From the NCBI GenBank assembly GCA_008638415.1, contig VWVT01000021.1:1-64000 (forward strand): a DNA stretch of 64,000 nt, in the 5' to 3' direction. Below, piece after piece: positions 1-8,288 of the stretch; position 1 is the first letter of the stretch, and every line of letters starts with the position of its first letter. The DNA is from Nocardiopsis sinuspersici. GTDB taxonomy: Bacteria > Actinomycetota > Actinomycetes > Streptosporangiales > Streptosporangiaceae. The translations under genes and the position numbers were made by a program. The notes beneath the pieces were generated by a model that worked only from the letters and a program-made list of their open reading frames with translations, searched no databases and was not told the origin of the DNA.

Positions 1-132
1 GTGGGTAGTGTGGGGCATCGAGGGCCTTCTGGTGAGTCGGGTAGATCTCGCAATCCACACCGATACCGAAGGCCCTCTTCGTGTGTGTCAGCCGGGGTGG
101 GTGTTACCAACCTCCGTGATCAGTACAACTAG
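1..132. other. left-edge segment of unknown content, possibly the 3' end of a plus-strand gene
   Basis: The plus frame starting at base 1 stays open for 43 codons and ends in TAG at 130-132, exactly where repeat copy A begins. Copy B begins in the same way at the glmM stop codon. A 10-bp perfect inverted repeat (20-29 with 68-77) lies inside. No protein family was recognised on either strand, so a truncated gene is only a weak possibility. Confidence 0.25.
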
Positions 133-503
133 GTCCTGTTCGGTGGACTCGGTCCTGTGCCGCCGGGGGCGAGGGCGCCGACGGGGTTCTGGAGGCCGCG
201 CAGGTGTGCCCGTGAGGTACGAGCGGGTGCACCGCAGGGGCCGAAGGTTCCCGTGCCTGCGGCGTCCGAGCACGAGGCGAAGCGCAGCGGAGCCTCAAGG
301 ACGACACAGCGAGGGCGCCGACGGGGCTGCCGGAGGTTCCGCAGGGGCCGAAGGTTCTCGTGCCTGCGGCGTCCGGGCACGAGGCGGGGCGCGGCGGAGC
401 CTCAAGGACGACACAGCGGGGGCGCCGACGGGATTCCCGTGCCTGCGGCGTCCGGGCACGAGACAAGCGCGGCGGAGCCCCAAGGAGACACGGCCTGGCC
501 GGG
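130..503. repeat. dispersed intergenic repeat, copy A, with internal partial duplications
   Basis: This block shares a long, nearly identical stretch with 5328-5530. Both start at a TAG followed by GGTCCTGTTCGG or GGTTCTGTTCGG and share the same order of sub-motifs. Copy A is longer because a sub-unit containing TGCGGCGTCCGGGCACGAG and CGGCGGAGCC recurs near 255, 362 and 440, spaced by GGGCGCCGACGGG stretches. The block has no convincing coding signal. It looks like a non-autonomous intergenic repeat family, or the remains of one. Confidence 0.75.
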
Positions 504-515
504 GAGCCGGAGGAT

Positions 516-564
516 CCTGCTCCCGGCGCCACCCTCGGCGGCCGGCGGCGCCGCCGGGAGCAGG
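516..564. repeat. 13-bp perfect inverted repeat
   Basis: CCTGCTCCCGGCG at 516-528 pairs with its exact reverse complement at 552-564, with 23 bp between the arms. It lies between repeat copy A and the hairpin at 582-614. It has no U-tract. It may be an extra transcription barrier or the edge of a repeat element. Confidence 0.55.
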
Positions 565-581
565 ACCACCGCTGTCGCACG

Positions 582-614
582 CGTGGGGGGCACCCGGTCC
601 GGGTGCCCCCCACG
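582..614 (-). terminator. strong hairpin downstream of the minus-strand membrane protein
   Basis: Fifteen-base arms at 582-596 and 600-614 are perfectly complementary around a 3-base loop. The hairpin begins 14 bp beyond the stop codon of the minus-strand gene that ends at 628. It lacks a clear T-run, as many actinobacterial terminators do. Confidence 0.6.
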
Positions 615-627
615 CCGCTTCGCCGGG

Positions 628-2313
628 TCAGCCGCGGTTCTCGTCGAGGCGGGTGTGGGCCTGCTCGAGGAAGCCCTCGCTGATGGTGCGCAGCTCGGTG
701 GCTGACTCGCTCTCCCCGCTCTCCTCTGTGCCGTCGCTGTTGGCCGAGAGGGAGAAGAGGAGGTAGCGGCCCCACTGGCCGCTGCTGCCGTAGCCGCCGG
801 AGTAGCCGAGGCGCTCCGCGGGGCTGCCCTCCTCGCCGGGGAGCCCGGCGAACCACTGCGCGCCCACGAGGTCCTGGGCCTCCAGCGCGGCGGACGCCTC
901 CTCGCTGGTGGGCATGGCCGCGACGCCGATGGTCACCGCGTGGCCCTCGTCCTCGCTGAGGTAGGAGGCGCGCACCAGTTGGCTGCAGTCGTTCTCGGTG
1001 AGCACCTGGCCGTAGTCGCCGTGGGCGCCGGCGGCGCAGTCCTCGGTGCCGTTCACGGCCACGCGGGTGAACGTGCCCTGGCCCTCGACGTCCATGGTCT
1101 CGGGGAAGAGGGTCTCCGGGTCGAGCACGCCCGGGTCGTCGGCCTCGTCCGCCACGGCCGCGGCGTTCGCGCCCCCGCCGCCGCTGGCGAGGAAGAACGC
1201 GCCGCCGCCCGCGACGACCAGCAGCAGGGCGAACCCGCCGACCATCAGGGCGAGGCGGTTCCGCGGCCGCGGGGACCCGCCGCCGTCGGCGTAGTCGGCG
1301 TAACCGTCGTAGTCGTCGTAGTCGCTCATCGACTGGACGTCGAACTGCGCGGTGTCGGTACCGGCGTCGTGGGGGACCTCGTCCCGGAACATGGGACGGT
1401 CGTTCCCGCGGCCGGACGCGGCGGGGACGGCGCTGATGTGCTGCGTGGCGCCCGCGGCGTCCGGGGGAACGGCGTTGATGTGCTGCGTGGCGCCCATGGC
1501 GTCCGCGGGGAAGACGGGCTCGTCACGGCCGCCCGCCGGAGGGCCGACGGGCGGGGCCTGGTAGGCCTGCTGGGAGGCCGGGGGCGCTCCTGGGGGCATG
1601 CCCGGGGGCTGCGCGCCGGGGGCGCCGTACGGCGGCTGTCCCGGGCCCTGGGGGCCGGGCGGCGTACCGGGACGGCCCTGGACACCCTGCGGCGGAGCAC
1701 CGGGAGGCATGTTCTGGCCGTGGGGAGGGGCGCCGTGCGGAAAGGGGGGCGTGTTGGGGCCGCCGGAGGGCTGGGGCCCCGTACCCGGACGGAAGCCGCC
1801 CGACGGCGCCTGCGGCGCGCCGGGGAAGCCGGGCGCTCCCGGAGGGGGAGACTGCGGCGCCTGCGGCCCGCTGGGCGCGTGTGGCGGCATCTGGGGGCCG
1901 CTCTGGCCTGCGGGGAAGCCGGGGCCGCCCGGAGGGTGCTGCGGCGGCTGGGGGCCGCTCTGGCCACCGGGGAAGCCCTGCCGGGGGCCTGCGGGGAAGC
2001 CCGGTCCACCCGGGGGGTACTGCGGGGGCTGCGGCCCACCGGGCGGAGTCTGCGGTCCGCTGGGGGGAGCGTGGGAGGGGAAGGGCTGTGGTGGCAGAGG
2101 AGGCTGGCCGGGCACGGGCGCGTCGTGTGACTGCTGTGGTCCCGATGTGGGATGCTGCCCCTCAGGGTGGGAGGGCGCTGATCCGAGCAGGTCCTGGCCG
2201 TCACCGGCCTCCGGCCCGACGGGCTGTCCGTCGGGACCGTACTGTGGCTGGTTCGGATGGGTACTGATGGGAGTCTCCGAAGGCTCTGGGGGTGGGACTG
2301 GACCGCGGCGCAC
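628..2313 (-). CDS. Pro/Gln/Gly-rich single-pass membrane protein of unknown function
   Basis: No family was recognised. The first half is a low-complexity proline-, glutamine- and glycine-rich tail with many PPGGPGFPAG-like units. A short acidic Tyr/Asp patch follows, then one membrane segment (RNRLALMVGGFALLLVV), and then about 170 residues predicted to lie outside the cell. That outer part contains two cysteines (ED-C-AAG and ND-C-SQL) that could form a disulfide. A cytoplasmic Pro-rich tail with an outer sensor-like domain is common in actinobacterial surface proteins, but the role here is unknown. The start is uncertain: a GTG at 2313 is chosen because the upstream extension to 2490 is Arg-rich and reads like the promoter region shared with rplM. 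The gene is divergent from rplM. Confidence 0.7.
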   Translation of the reverse strand: MRRGPVPPPEPSETPISTHPNQPQYGPDGQPVGPEAGDGQDLLGSAPSHPEGQHPTSGPQQSHDAPVPGQPPLPPQPFPSHAPPSGPQTPPGGPQPPQYPPGGPGFPAGPRQGFPGGQSGPQPPQHPPGGPGFPAGQSGPQMPPHAPSGPQAPQSPPPGAPGFPGAPQAPSGGFRPGTGPQPSGGPNTPPFPHGAPPHGQNMPPGAPPQGVQGRPGTPPGPQGPGQPPYGAPGAQPPGMPPGAPPASQQAYQAPPVGPPAGGRDEPVFPADAMGATQHINAVPPDAAGATQHISAVPAASGRGNDRPMFRDEVPHDAGTDTAQFDVQSMSDYDDYDGYADYADGGGSPRPRNRLALMVGGFALLLVVAGGGAFFLASGGGGANAAAVADEADDPGVLDPETLFPETMDVEGQGTFTRVAVNGTEDCAAGAHGDYGQVLTENDCSQLVRASYLSEDEGHAVTIGVAAMPTSEEASAALEAQDLVGAQWFAGLPGEEGSPAERLGYSGGYGSSGQWGRYLLFSLSANSDGTEESGESESATELRTISEGFLEQAHTRLDENRG

Positions 2314-2781
2314 CGAGGTCCGTGGCCTGGTCCGCGCTGTGGCGTCCGTGCTGGTTTCCCGGGGTGTCGGCGACCGTGACGGGTATCTCCAAGATTCGCG
2401 TCGGCGCCCGTCCTTGCGGGCACAGACCAGCCTTTTGGTTGCAAGCGTAACCAACGCGGGGACGGAAGCAGGACGAAGCACTCTCGGCAACGGGCATAAT
2501 AAAAGACGGAGAGGTCACGGATGTGACCCCGTGCTTTGAGCCGTAAACCGCCGAGCGCGGTCCTGCCGGTCCGCCCCGCCGCTGGCTTTGACCTGCGCTG
2601 TGGTGGCAAGGTAGGATATCCCGTCGTTGTGCGTTGAGTTGCCGTGGGCCCCGAACCACCCGAAGTCGGGCGCCGATCCACGCACCATCGTCTGCGCACT
2701 CACCATTCGGAGAGTCCTGTGTGGCATGGCACGGGACATCCGGCCACGCACCCCCGCAACCGCGGGTGTGTATTACGAGTC

Positions 2782-2803
2782 CCCCATCCCTGCAGGGGTG
2801 GGG
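2782..2803 (+). promoter_or_regulatory. leader hairpin upstream of rplM
   Basis: CCCCATCCC pairs with GGGGTGGGG around a TGCA loop (nine pairs, one of them G-T), 30 nt before the rplM start. An imperfect stem around 2748-2767 precedes it. There is no U-run, so it is not a simple terminator. Autoregulatory leaders are known for L13 operons in other bacteria; the same role here is an inference from position. Confidence 0.35.
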
Positions 2804-2833
2804 CAGCCGACTGAAGAGCGAAGGCAAACGATC

Positions 2834-3283
2834 GTGCGCACATACAGCCCCAAACCAAACGATGTCCAGCGTCAGTGGCACGTTGTCGACGCTACCGATC
2901 TCGTGCTCGGGCGTATGGCGAGCCAGGTTGCCACGCTGCTTCGGGGCAAGCACAAGCCGTACTACGCGCCCCACATCGACACCGGCGACTTCGTGATCGT
3001 CGTGAACGCCGACAAGGTGGCCCTGACCGGCAAGAAGCTGGAGCAGAAGCGCGCCTACCGGCACTCCGGCTACCCGGGCGGCCTGCGCTCCATCTCCTAC
3101 GCCGACCTGCTGGAGAAGAACCCCCAGCGGGCCATCGAGAAGGCCATCAAGGGCATGCTGCCCAATGGTTCCCTCGGTCGTCAGATGGCCAAGAAGCTCA
3201 AGGTGTACGCCGGTCCGGAGCACCCGCACCAGGCCCAGCAGCCGGTTCCGTTCGAAATCAGCAAGATCGAGCAGCCCGCCTAG
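2834..3283 (+). CDS. rplM: 50S ribosomal protein L13
   Basis: L13 is an early-assembly protein of the large ribosomal subunit that binds 23S rRNA. The 149-residue product matches the family in length and carries its hallmarks: WHVVDATDLVLGRMAS near the N-terminus, YRHSGYPGG in the middle, and the KGMLPNGSLGRQM segment before the C-terminal KLKVYAGPEHPHQAQQP. The GTG at 2834 is chosen because AGCGAAGG lies at the right distance upstream and the product starts at the family-typical RTYSPKP. It is followed after 38 bp by rpsI in the conserved L13-S9 operon, and it is divergent from the Pro-rich membrane protein. Confidence 0.97.
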   Translation: MRTYSPKPNDVQRQWHVVDATDLVLGRMASQVATLLRGKHKPYYAPHIDTGDFVIVVNADKVALTGKKLEQKRAYRHSGYPGGLRSISYADLLEKNPQRAIEKAIKGMLPNGSLGRQMAKKLKVYAGPEHPHQAQQPVPFEISKIEQPA

Positions 3284-3321
3284 GCGTTCGCAGACTTTCC
3301 ACAGAGAACACGAGGAGAACC

Positions 3322-3831
3322 GTGGTCGAGCCCACCGGCGTCGAAGACGTCGAGCAGGAGTACGTTGACAACCCGGAGGAGTTCCCCTCCGAGTACACCA
3401 GCGAGTCCGACGAGAACGTCGCCGCATACGTCCCCACCGCGTCCGGCCCCAGCGCCGGCACCGGTCGCCGCAAGCAGGCCATCGCCCGCGTCCGCATCGC
3501 TCCCGGTGCGGGCGAGTGGAAGGTCAACGGCAAGCCGCTTGAGGACTACTTCCCGGACAAGGTCCACCAGCAGACCATCAAGGACCCGCTCGTCTCCCTC
3601 GGTTTCGAGGACGCCTACGACGTCTTCGCCCGTCTGGACGGCGGCGGCACCAGCGGCCAGGCCGGTGCCCTGCGTCACGGCATCGCCCGTGCGCTGGCCT
3701 CCCTGGACCCGGAGAACAACCGCCCGACCCTCAAGAAGGCCGGATTCCTGACCCGCGACTCCCGTGAGGTGGAGCGGAAGAAGGCCGGTCTCAAGAAGGC
3801 GCGCAAGGCTCCCCAGTTCTCCAAGCGTTAG
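3322..3831 (+). CDS. rpsI: 30S ribosomal protein S9
   Basis: S9 is a small-subunit protein whose C-terminal tail reaches the ribosomal P site. The 169-residue product has an acidic N-terminal extension of about 45 residues, typical of actinobacterial S9. The conserved core follows: GTGRRKQAIARVRI, the NGKPLEDYF stretch, GGGTSGQAGALRHGIARAL, and the basic tail ending KAPQFSKR, whose terminal Lys-Arg contacts tRNA. The GTG start has GAGGAG about 5 bases upstream. It is co-transcribed with rplM and closed by the terminator at 3869-3919. Confidence 0.97.
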   Translation: MVEPTGVEDVEQEYVDNPEEFPSEYTSESDENVAAYVPTASGPSAGTGRRKQAIARVRIAPGAGEWKVNGKPLEDYFPDKVHQQTIKDPLVSLGFEDAYDVFARLDGGGTSGQAGALRHGIARALASLDPENNRPTLKKAGFLTRDSREVERKKAGLKKARKAPQFSKR

Positions 3832-3868
3832 TGCTCATGCGCCGGCAACCGCTCGGCTGAGCTTCGGC

Positions 3869-3919
3869 CCGTACGCCCTCCCCGTCTCCGGGGAGCGGTG
3901 TACGGGTCCTTCGTTTTTC
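3869..3919 (+). terminator. intrinsic terminator after rpsI
   Basis: CCGTAC...CTCCCCG pairs with CGGGGAG...GTACGG (3869-3905) and is followed by a T-rich run, TTCGTTTTT. It lies 38 bp after the S9 stop codon, so this is a textbook Rho-independent terminator for the rplM-rpsI operon. Confidence 0.85.
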
Positions 3920-3992
3920 CGGTGGCCCTGTGCCACGCTGAATCTCACCGGCGCCGCGACTCGGCGCCGTTTTCGAAAGGGGCTGTCGGCCT

Positions 3993-5330
3993 GTGGCTCG
4001 GCTGTTCGGAACAGATGGTGTACGCGGGGTCGCCGGTCAGGACCTGACCGCCGCCCTCGCGCTGGAGCTGTCCATCGCTGCGGCGCGTGTCCTGGCACGC
4101 GGCGGTGGCGGGGCCCGTCCCAGGGCCGTCGTCGGCCGTGACCCGCGCGCCTCCGGTGAGTTCCTGGAGGCCGCCGTGGTCGCCGGACTGGCCAGCACCG
4201 GAGTGGACGTGGTGCGTGTCGGCGTGCTGCCCACCCCGGCCGTGGCCCACCTCACGGGTGAGATGGACGCCGACTTCGGCGTGATGCTCTCCGCCAGCCA
4301 CAACCCGGCCCCCGACAACGGCATCAAGTTCTTCGCGAGGGGCGGCCAGAAGCTGGAGGACGCCCTGGAGGAGGAGATCGAGGGCATGCTCGGTGTACCC
4401 TCCTCCCCCGTCGTGGGCGACGGCGTCGGCCGGGTCGTCGACGCACACGACGGCGCCGAGCGCTACGTCGAGCACGTGCTCGCCTCGGTGCCCCACGGCC
4501 TCAAGGGCCTCAAGGTCGTGGTGGACTGCGCCAACGGCGCCTCCTGCACGGTCGCCCCCGAGGCGCTGCGCCGGGCGGGCGCCGAGGTCGTCGTGATCGG
4601 TGACCGGCCCGACGGGTACAACATCAACGAGGGCTGCGGCTCCACCCACCTGGAGGCACTCCAGGAGGCGGTGCGCCTGCACGGGGCGGACGCCGGCATC
4701 GCCAACGACGGCGACGCCGACCGCTGCCTGGCCGTGGACGCCGAGGGCCGCGTGGTGGACGGCGACCAGATCCTGGCGATCCTGGCCACCGAGGCCAAGG
4801 ACGCCGGGAGGCTCGCCGAGAACACTCTCGTGGTGACGGTCATGTCCAACCTGGGCCTGAAACTGGCGATGGAGCGGGCGGGCATCACCGTGGTGGAGAC
4901 CGGGGTGGGCGACCGGTACGTGCTGGAGGAGATGAGGCGCGGCGGGTTCGGCCTCGGCGGCGAGCAGTCCGGGCACGTGATCCTGCTGGACCACGCCACC
5001 ACCGGCGACGGCGTACTGACCGGCCTGCACCTGCTGTCCGCGATGGCCCACCGCCAGCAGGGCCTGGCCGAGCTGGCCAAGGTGATGACCCGCCTGCCGC
5101 AGGTGCTCGTCAACGTCAAGGACGTGGACAGGTCCCGGGTCGGGGAGTCCGAGGAGCTCACCGCCGCCGTGCGCGCGGCCGAGGAGGAGCTGGGCGAGAC
5201 CGGCCGGGTGCTGATCCGGCCCAGCGGCACCGAGCCCAAGGTCAGGGTCATGGTCGAGGCACCGGAACAGGAGCAGGCGACCGCGGTGGCCGAGCGCCTG
5301 GCCTCCGTGGTGCGCTCCGCCCTGGGCTAG
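3993..5330 (+). CDS. glmM: phosphoglucosamine mutase
   Basis: GlmM converts glucosamine-6-phosphate to glucosamine-1-phosphate on the route to UDP-N-acetylglucosamine for the cell wall. The 445-residue protein has the family length and starts with the diagnostic MARLFGTDGVRG. The phosphorylated serine lies in MLSASHNPAPDNG (Ser102). The metal-binding loop is NDGDADR, the sugar-binding loop is GGEQSGH, and the phosphate-binding loop near the C-terminus is RPSGTEPKVRVMVE. The GTG start is preceded by AAAGGGG. Position after rplM-rpsI is the usual actinobacterial order. The stop codon TAG is also the first base triplet of repeat copy B. Confidence 0.96.
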   Translation: MARLFGTDGVRGVAGQDLTAALALELSIAAARVLARGGGGARPRAVVGRDPRASGEFLEAAVVAGLASTGVDVVRVGVLPTPAVAHLTGEMDADFGVMLSASHNPAPDNGIKFFARGGQKLEDALEEEIEGMLGVPSSPVVGDGVGRVVDAHDGAERYVEHVLASVPHGLKGLKVVVDCANGASCTVAPEALRRAGAEVVVIGDRPDGYNINEGCGSTHLEALQEAVRLHGADAGIANDGDADRCLAVDAEGRVVDGDQILAILATEAKDAGRLAENTLVVTVMSNLGLKLAMERAGITVVETGVGDRYVLEEMRRGGFGLGGEQSGHVILLDHATTGDGVLTGLHLLSAMAHRQQGLAELAKVMTRLPQVLVNVKDVDRSRVGESEELTAAVRAAEEELGETGRVLIRPSGTEPKVRVMVEAPEQEQATAVAERLASVVRSALG

Positions 5331-5530
5331 GTTCTGTTCGGTGGACTCGGTGCTGTGCCGCCGGGGGGTGGCGAGGGCGCCGACGGGGCTGCCGGAGGTC
5401 CCGCAGGTGTGCCCGCGAAGTACGAGCGGGCGCACCGCAGGGACCGAAGGCTCCCGTACCCGCGGCGTCCGGGCACGAGACGAAGCGCGGCGGAGCCCCA
5501 AGGAAACACGGCCTGGTCCCGTGCCTCCGT
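5328..5530. repeat. dispersed intergenic repeat, copy B
   Basis: This copy begins at the glmM stop codon and follows repeat copy A (130-503) almost base for base over its first 130 bases. It shares the CTGTTCGGTGGACTCGGT opening, a GGGCGCCGACGGGG block, GTACGAGCGGG and CGGCGTCCGGGCACGAG. It ends with AAACACGGCCTGG, also present at the end of copy A. It lacks the internal duplications of copy A. Confidence 0.8.
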
Positions 5531-5590
5531 AGGGCCGTACCCGCCTTCACGGGGTCCAGGAACGGCACCGGCTCCCGAAACGTTCTCTCG

Positions 5591-5630
5591 GCGCGCCCGG
5601 GCACGGAGTCGCCCGGGCGCGCTTTCTCGT
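5591..5630 (+). terminator. hairpin terminator between repeat B and the glucokinase gene
   Basis: GCGCGCCCGGGC (5591-5602) and GCCCGGGCGCGC (5611-5622) are perfect 12-base arms around an 8-base loop, followed by TTTCTCGT. It probably ends transcription from glmM. Confidence 0.75.
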
Positions 5631-5679
5631 GTGTTGTCGATCCGCGGCACGCGGATCCTCGATGGTCGGAGTGGTCACG

Positions 5680-6708
5680 ATGGCGGACGCGCGGTACGGA
5701 CACGCCCTGACGATCGGCGTGGACATCGGCGGAACGAAGGTGGCCGCGGGCGTGGTCACTCCGGGCGGGCGCATCCTGGCGCGGCTGCGCACGGAGACCC
5801 CCGAGCGCAGCAAGAGCCCGGCGGTGGTGGAGGACACGATCGTCTCGGTGGTGGAGGAGCTGCGCGCGGAGTTCCGGGTGCGCGCCGTGGGCGTGGGAGC
5901 CGCCGGGTTCGTCGACGAGCGGCGGGCGAACGTCCTGTTCGCACCGCACCTGTCCTGGCGCAGGGAACCGCTGCGCGACTCCCTGTCGCTGCGGCTGGGG
6001 CTGCCGGTGGTGGTGGAGAACGACGCGAACGCCTCCGCCTGGGCCGAGGTGCGCGCGGGGGCGGGCCAGGGCGTGGACAACGTCGTGGTGGTGAACCTGG
6101 GAACGGGCATCGGCGGCGCGGTCGTGCTGGACGGGCGTCTGCGCCGGGGCCGGTACGGGCTGGCCGGGGAGTTCGGGCACATGACGGTGGTGCCGGGCGG
6201 TCACCGGTGCGAGTGCGGCAACCGGGGCTGCTGGGAACAGTACGCCAGCGGGAACGCGCTGATCCGGGACGCGCGCGAGCTGGTGGTCTCGGAGTCGCCC
6301 GTGGCGGGGGCGCTGTACCAGGCGGTGGGCGGCGACGTCCGCCAGATCACCGGTCCGCTGGTCAGCGAGCTGGCGCGCAAGGGCGACCGGGCGTGCGTGG
6401 AGCTGATGCGCGACGCGGGGGAGTGGCTGGGGACGGGCCTGGCCAACCTGGCCGCCGCGTTCGACCCGGAGCTGTTCATCGTCGGCGGCGGCGTGTCGGA
6501 GGCGGGCGAGCTGCTGCTGGATCCCGCCAGGACGGCCTTCGAGCGGAACCTGACCGGGCGGGGCTACCGGCCCGAGGCCCGGGTGGCCGCGGCGGCCCTG
6601 GGCAACGAGGCGGGCCTGATCGGCGCCGCGGACCTGGCCCGTGAGTCGCTGCCCCGGTGGCACCAGCGGCGTCGGCAACGCCGCCTGGGGCGTTTCGGCA
6701 GAGGCTGA
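5680..6708 (+). CDS. ROK-family glucokinase
   Basis: This cytoplasmic sugar kinase is predicted to phosphorylate glucose with ATP. The 342-residue product starts with the ATP phosphate-binding loop IGVDIGGTK. It carries the catalytic region VVENDANASAWAE, the LGTGIGGA loop, the GEFGHM segment, and the ROK zinc site CECGNRGCWEQ. Length fits bacterial glucokinases of the GlkA type; some actinobacterial ROK proteins of this shape are regulators, but no helix-turn-helix is present here. The ATG at 5680 places the phosphate-binding loop near the N-terminus; in-frame starts at 5662 and 5671 are also possible. The last 20 residues are Arg-rich and outside the conserved fold. It stands alone between terminators. 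Confidence 0.88.
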   Translation: MADARYGHALTIGVDIGGTKVAAGVVTPGGRILARLRTETPERSKSPAVVEDTIVSVVEELRAEFRVRAVGVGAAGFVDERRANVLFAPHLSWRREPLRDSLSLRLGLPVVVENDANASAWAEVRAGAGQGVDNVVVVNLGTGIGGAVVLDGRLRRGRYGLAGEFGHMTVVPGGHRCECGNRGCWEQYASGNALIRDARELVVSESPVAGALYQAVGGDVRQITGPLVSELARKGDRACVELMRDAGEWLGTGLANLAAAFDPELFIVGGGVSEAGELLLDPARTAFERNLTGRGYRPEARVAAAALGNEAGLIGAADLARESLPRWHQRRRQRRLGRFGRG

Positions 6709-6722
6709 CGGGGCCCGGGCCG

Positions 6723-6760
6723 GGCCGGGCGTACGGCTGTGCCGTCGGGCACGCCCGGCC
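6723..6760. terminator. bidirectional double-hairpin terminator
   Basis: Outer arms GGCCGGGCGT (6723-6732) and ACGCCCGGCC (6751-6760) enclose a smaller stem, ACGGC-TGT-GCCGT (6733-6745). It lies between the converging glucokinase and Uma2-family genes. Confidence 0.65.
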
Positions 6761-6783
6761 AGGGCGTCTCGGAGGACGGTGAC

Positions 6784-7367
6784 CTATCGGGCCAGCGCCT
6801 TCACATCGATGTCGACCGGGAACGGAACGTCCAGCTTGAGCCGTTCCCTGGCGATGGTGACGGGGATGTACCGGGGCTCCTTGACCCCGTCGAGTTCATA
6901 CACATGGATGACGGGTTCGCCCCTCTCCCTCTCGATCCGCCAGAAGTGGGGTATACCTGCCAGGGCGTACTTGTCCGGCTTCGTCACCCGGTCCCGGTCC
7001 TCGGACTCCTCGGACACGATCTCCACCGCGAGGAGCACCTCGTCAGGGGAGTAACAGGTGCGGTTGTCCGCCTCATGCGGATCCTCCGGCTCCCTGTACA
7101 CCAGGACGTCGGGCTCCGGGCGCGGCCGTTTCCCGAGCTTGACGGTCATCTCCAGGTCAGCGGTGACACCGGGGGGCGATACCTCGCGGAGTGCGTGAGA
7201 GAGGTTGCCCATCACCCTGGCATGGAACCGGGTCTGGGGGACGTCACGATGAGCGCTCCGTCGATGAGCTCCATCCGGGGCACCCCCGGTGGAAGGTCGT
7301 CCATGTCGTCAGCGGTCCAGCCGCCGGACGGGGGCATGAACCAGTCGGGGAGCGGCTCAGCGGTCAT
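6784..7367 (-). pseudogene. Uma2-family (DUF820) protein, broken by a one-base frameshift
   Basis: Uma2 proteins have a PD-(D/E)XK nuclease-like fold and are abundant in actinobacteria and cyanobacteria; their function is mostly unknown. The N-terminal part (from ATG 7367, MTAEPLPDWF...MELIDGALIVTSPRP) and the C-terminal part (FHARVMGNLSHALREV... to 6784) lie in adjacent frames that switch near 7223. Restoring one base there gives about 194 residues, the usual family length. Conserved pieces on both sides are intact: ELIDG, RPEPDVLVY, VLLAVEIVSEESEDRDRVTKPDKYALAGIPHFWRIE (the core includes EIVSEES and KPDKYA). No slippery heptamer is visible. It is either a recent pseudogene or a sequencing indel. 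Confidence 0.8.
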
Positions 7368-7640
7368 CGAAGCCTCCAGGGTCGATTCCTGAGCCCACTT
7401 TAATGCGGTTGCCATCGCCGTGACATGACCGTGGCGCTCCGTGACGACGGTGTGCGGCGGTCTCCCGGAAGGTCTCCGGCCCTCGGCTTCCGTGTCCGTG
7501 TCCGTGTTGATACCTCCGTTGATGAGCTGAAACGTGCGGGTACACGTGTGCTTTTGTAGGGTGACCGGTCTACCGAGAGCCACGCGCGGACCACGGTCCG
7601 CACCCCCGTCCACCAGATCCCCGAAGAGAAGCCGCCCGCG
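7368..7640. other. intergenic region with no gene seen
   Basis: This divergent spacer lies between the Uma2-family gene and the anchored Pro/Glu-rich protein. It contains a short TCCGTG tandem (about 7489-7506) and no convincing open frame. It presumably holds both promoters; none can be fixed by eye. Confidence 0.4.
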
Positions 7641-8186
7641 ATGACCCGCACCCCTCATCCGCCGCGACTCAGCCGAAGCGAGGCCCGCCGACTGGAGCGG
7701 CGCCGCCACCGCCTGCTCGTGGCCGCCCTGGCCTGTGCGACGGGCGTCCTCGCGATGAGCGGGGTCCTCGCCGTCCTCCTGGTGTCGCAGGACCCCTCCC
7801 GCCCGGAGCCTGGGACCGGTGTCGAACAGGGCGCCCACCGTGCCGGTGAGCCGGTGGCCGAGCCCTCCCCGACACCGTCCGCCACGCCCTCCGCGAGCCC
7901 GAGTCCCGAACCCTCGCCGTCCCCCTCGCCCTCCGCGAGCCCGAGTCCCGAACCCTCGCCGTCCCCCTCCGAGGACGCGGAGGAGGACGCCCAGGAGAGT
8001 CCGGAGGAGGACGCCGCCGGGGGCGGCGGCACCGGCACGCAGGAGCCGCCGGAGCCCGAGCCCTCCCCGGAGGAGCCCGCCCCCGATCCCGAACCCGAGC
8101 CCGCTCCCGAACCCGAGGAGACCGACACCCCGCCGCAGGAGGAGGAGACCGAAGACCCCGGCGATGTTCCCTGGTGGCCCTGGTAG
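7641..8186 (+). CDS. small membrane-anchored Pro/Ser/Glu-rich protein, unknown function
   Basis: The 181-residue product has a basic N-terminus (RSEARRLERRRHR), one hydrophobic segment at about residues 26-49, and a long outer tail of PSPSPEPS repeats grading into Glu/Pro-rich sequence and ending in PWWPW. The membrane segment after positive charges predicts a cytoplasmic N-terminus and an extracellular tail, perhaps a spacer crossing the cell wall. A 29-bp DNA direct repeat underlies two copies of ASPSPEPSPSPS. No catalytic or binding domain is visible and no family was recognised. It could be a wall-spanning stalk or simply a degenerate low-complexity protein; expression is untested. Confidence 0.6.
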   Translation: MTRTPHPPRLSRSEARRLERRRHRLLVAALACATGVLAMSGVLAVLLVSQDPSRPEPGTGVEQGAHRAGEPVAEPSPTPSATPSASPSPEPSPSPSPSASPSPEPSPSPSEDAEEDAQESPEEDAAGGGGTGTQEPPEPEPSPEEPAPDPEPEPAPEPEETDTPPQEEETEDPGDVPWWPW

Positions 8187-8237
8187 CGGGCCCGCGCCCG
8201 AGGCGGTGCCCCTGGTCGGGCGGGGCTACCCGCAATT

Positions 8238-8251
8238 AACCGAACCCGGTT
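8238..8251 (+). promoter_or_regulatory. inverted repeat in the promoter of the SDR/enoyl-CoA hydratase operon
   Basis: AACCG-AACC-CGGTT is a perfect inverted repeat 25 bp upstream of a TAGAGT -10 box (8276-8281). The SDR ATG follows that box by 7 bases, so the transcript may be nearly leaderless. The position suits a repressor operator; the regulator is unknown. Confidence 0.4.
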
Positions 8252-8288
8252 CTAGTCTGCTGTCCCCATCCTCGGTAGAGTTCGGCCC

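Noticed and set aside
130..503. CRISPR-like array in repeat copy A
   Set aside because: Repeat units are of unequal length, lack unique spacers of constant size, and match copy B as a block. There are no cas genes in the window.
940..2130. Long plus-strand open frames opposite the Pro-rich membrane protein
   Set aside because: They mirror the repetitive Pro/Gly codons of the minus-strand gene and have no ribosome site or known motif.
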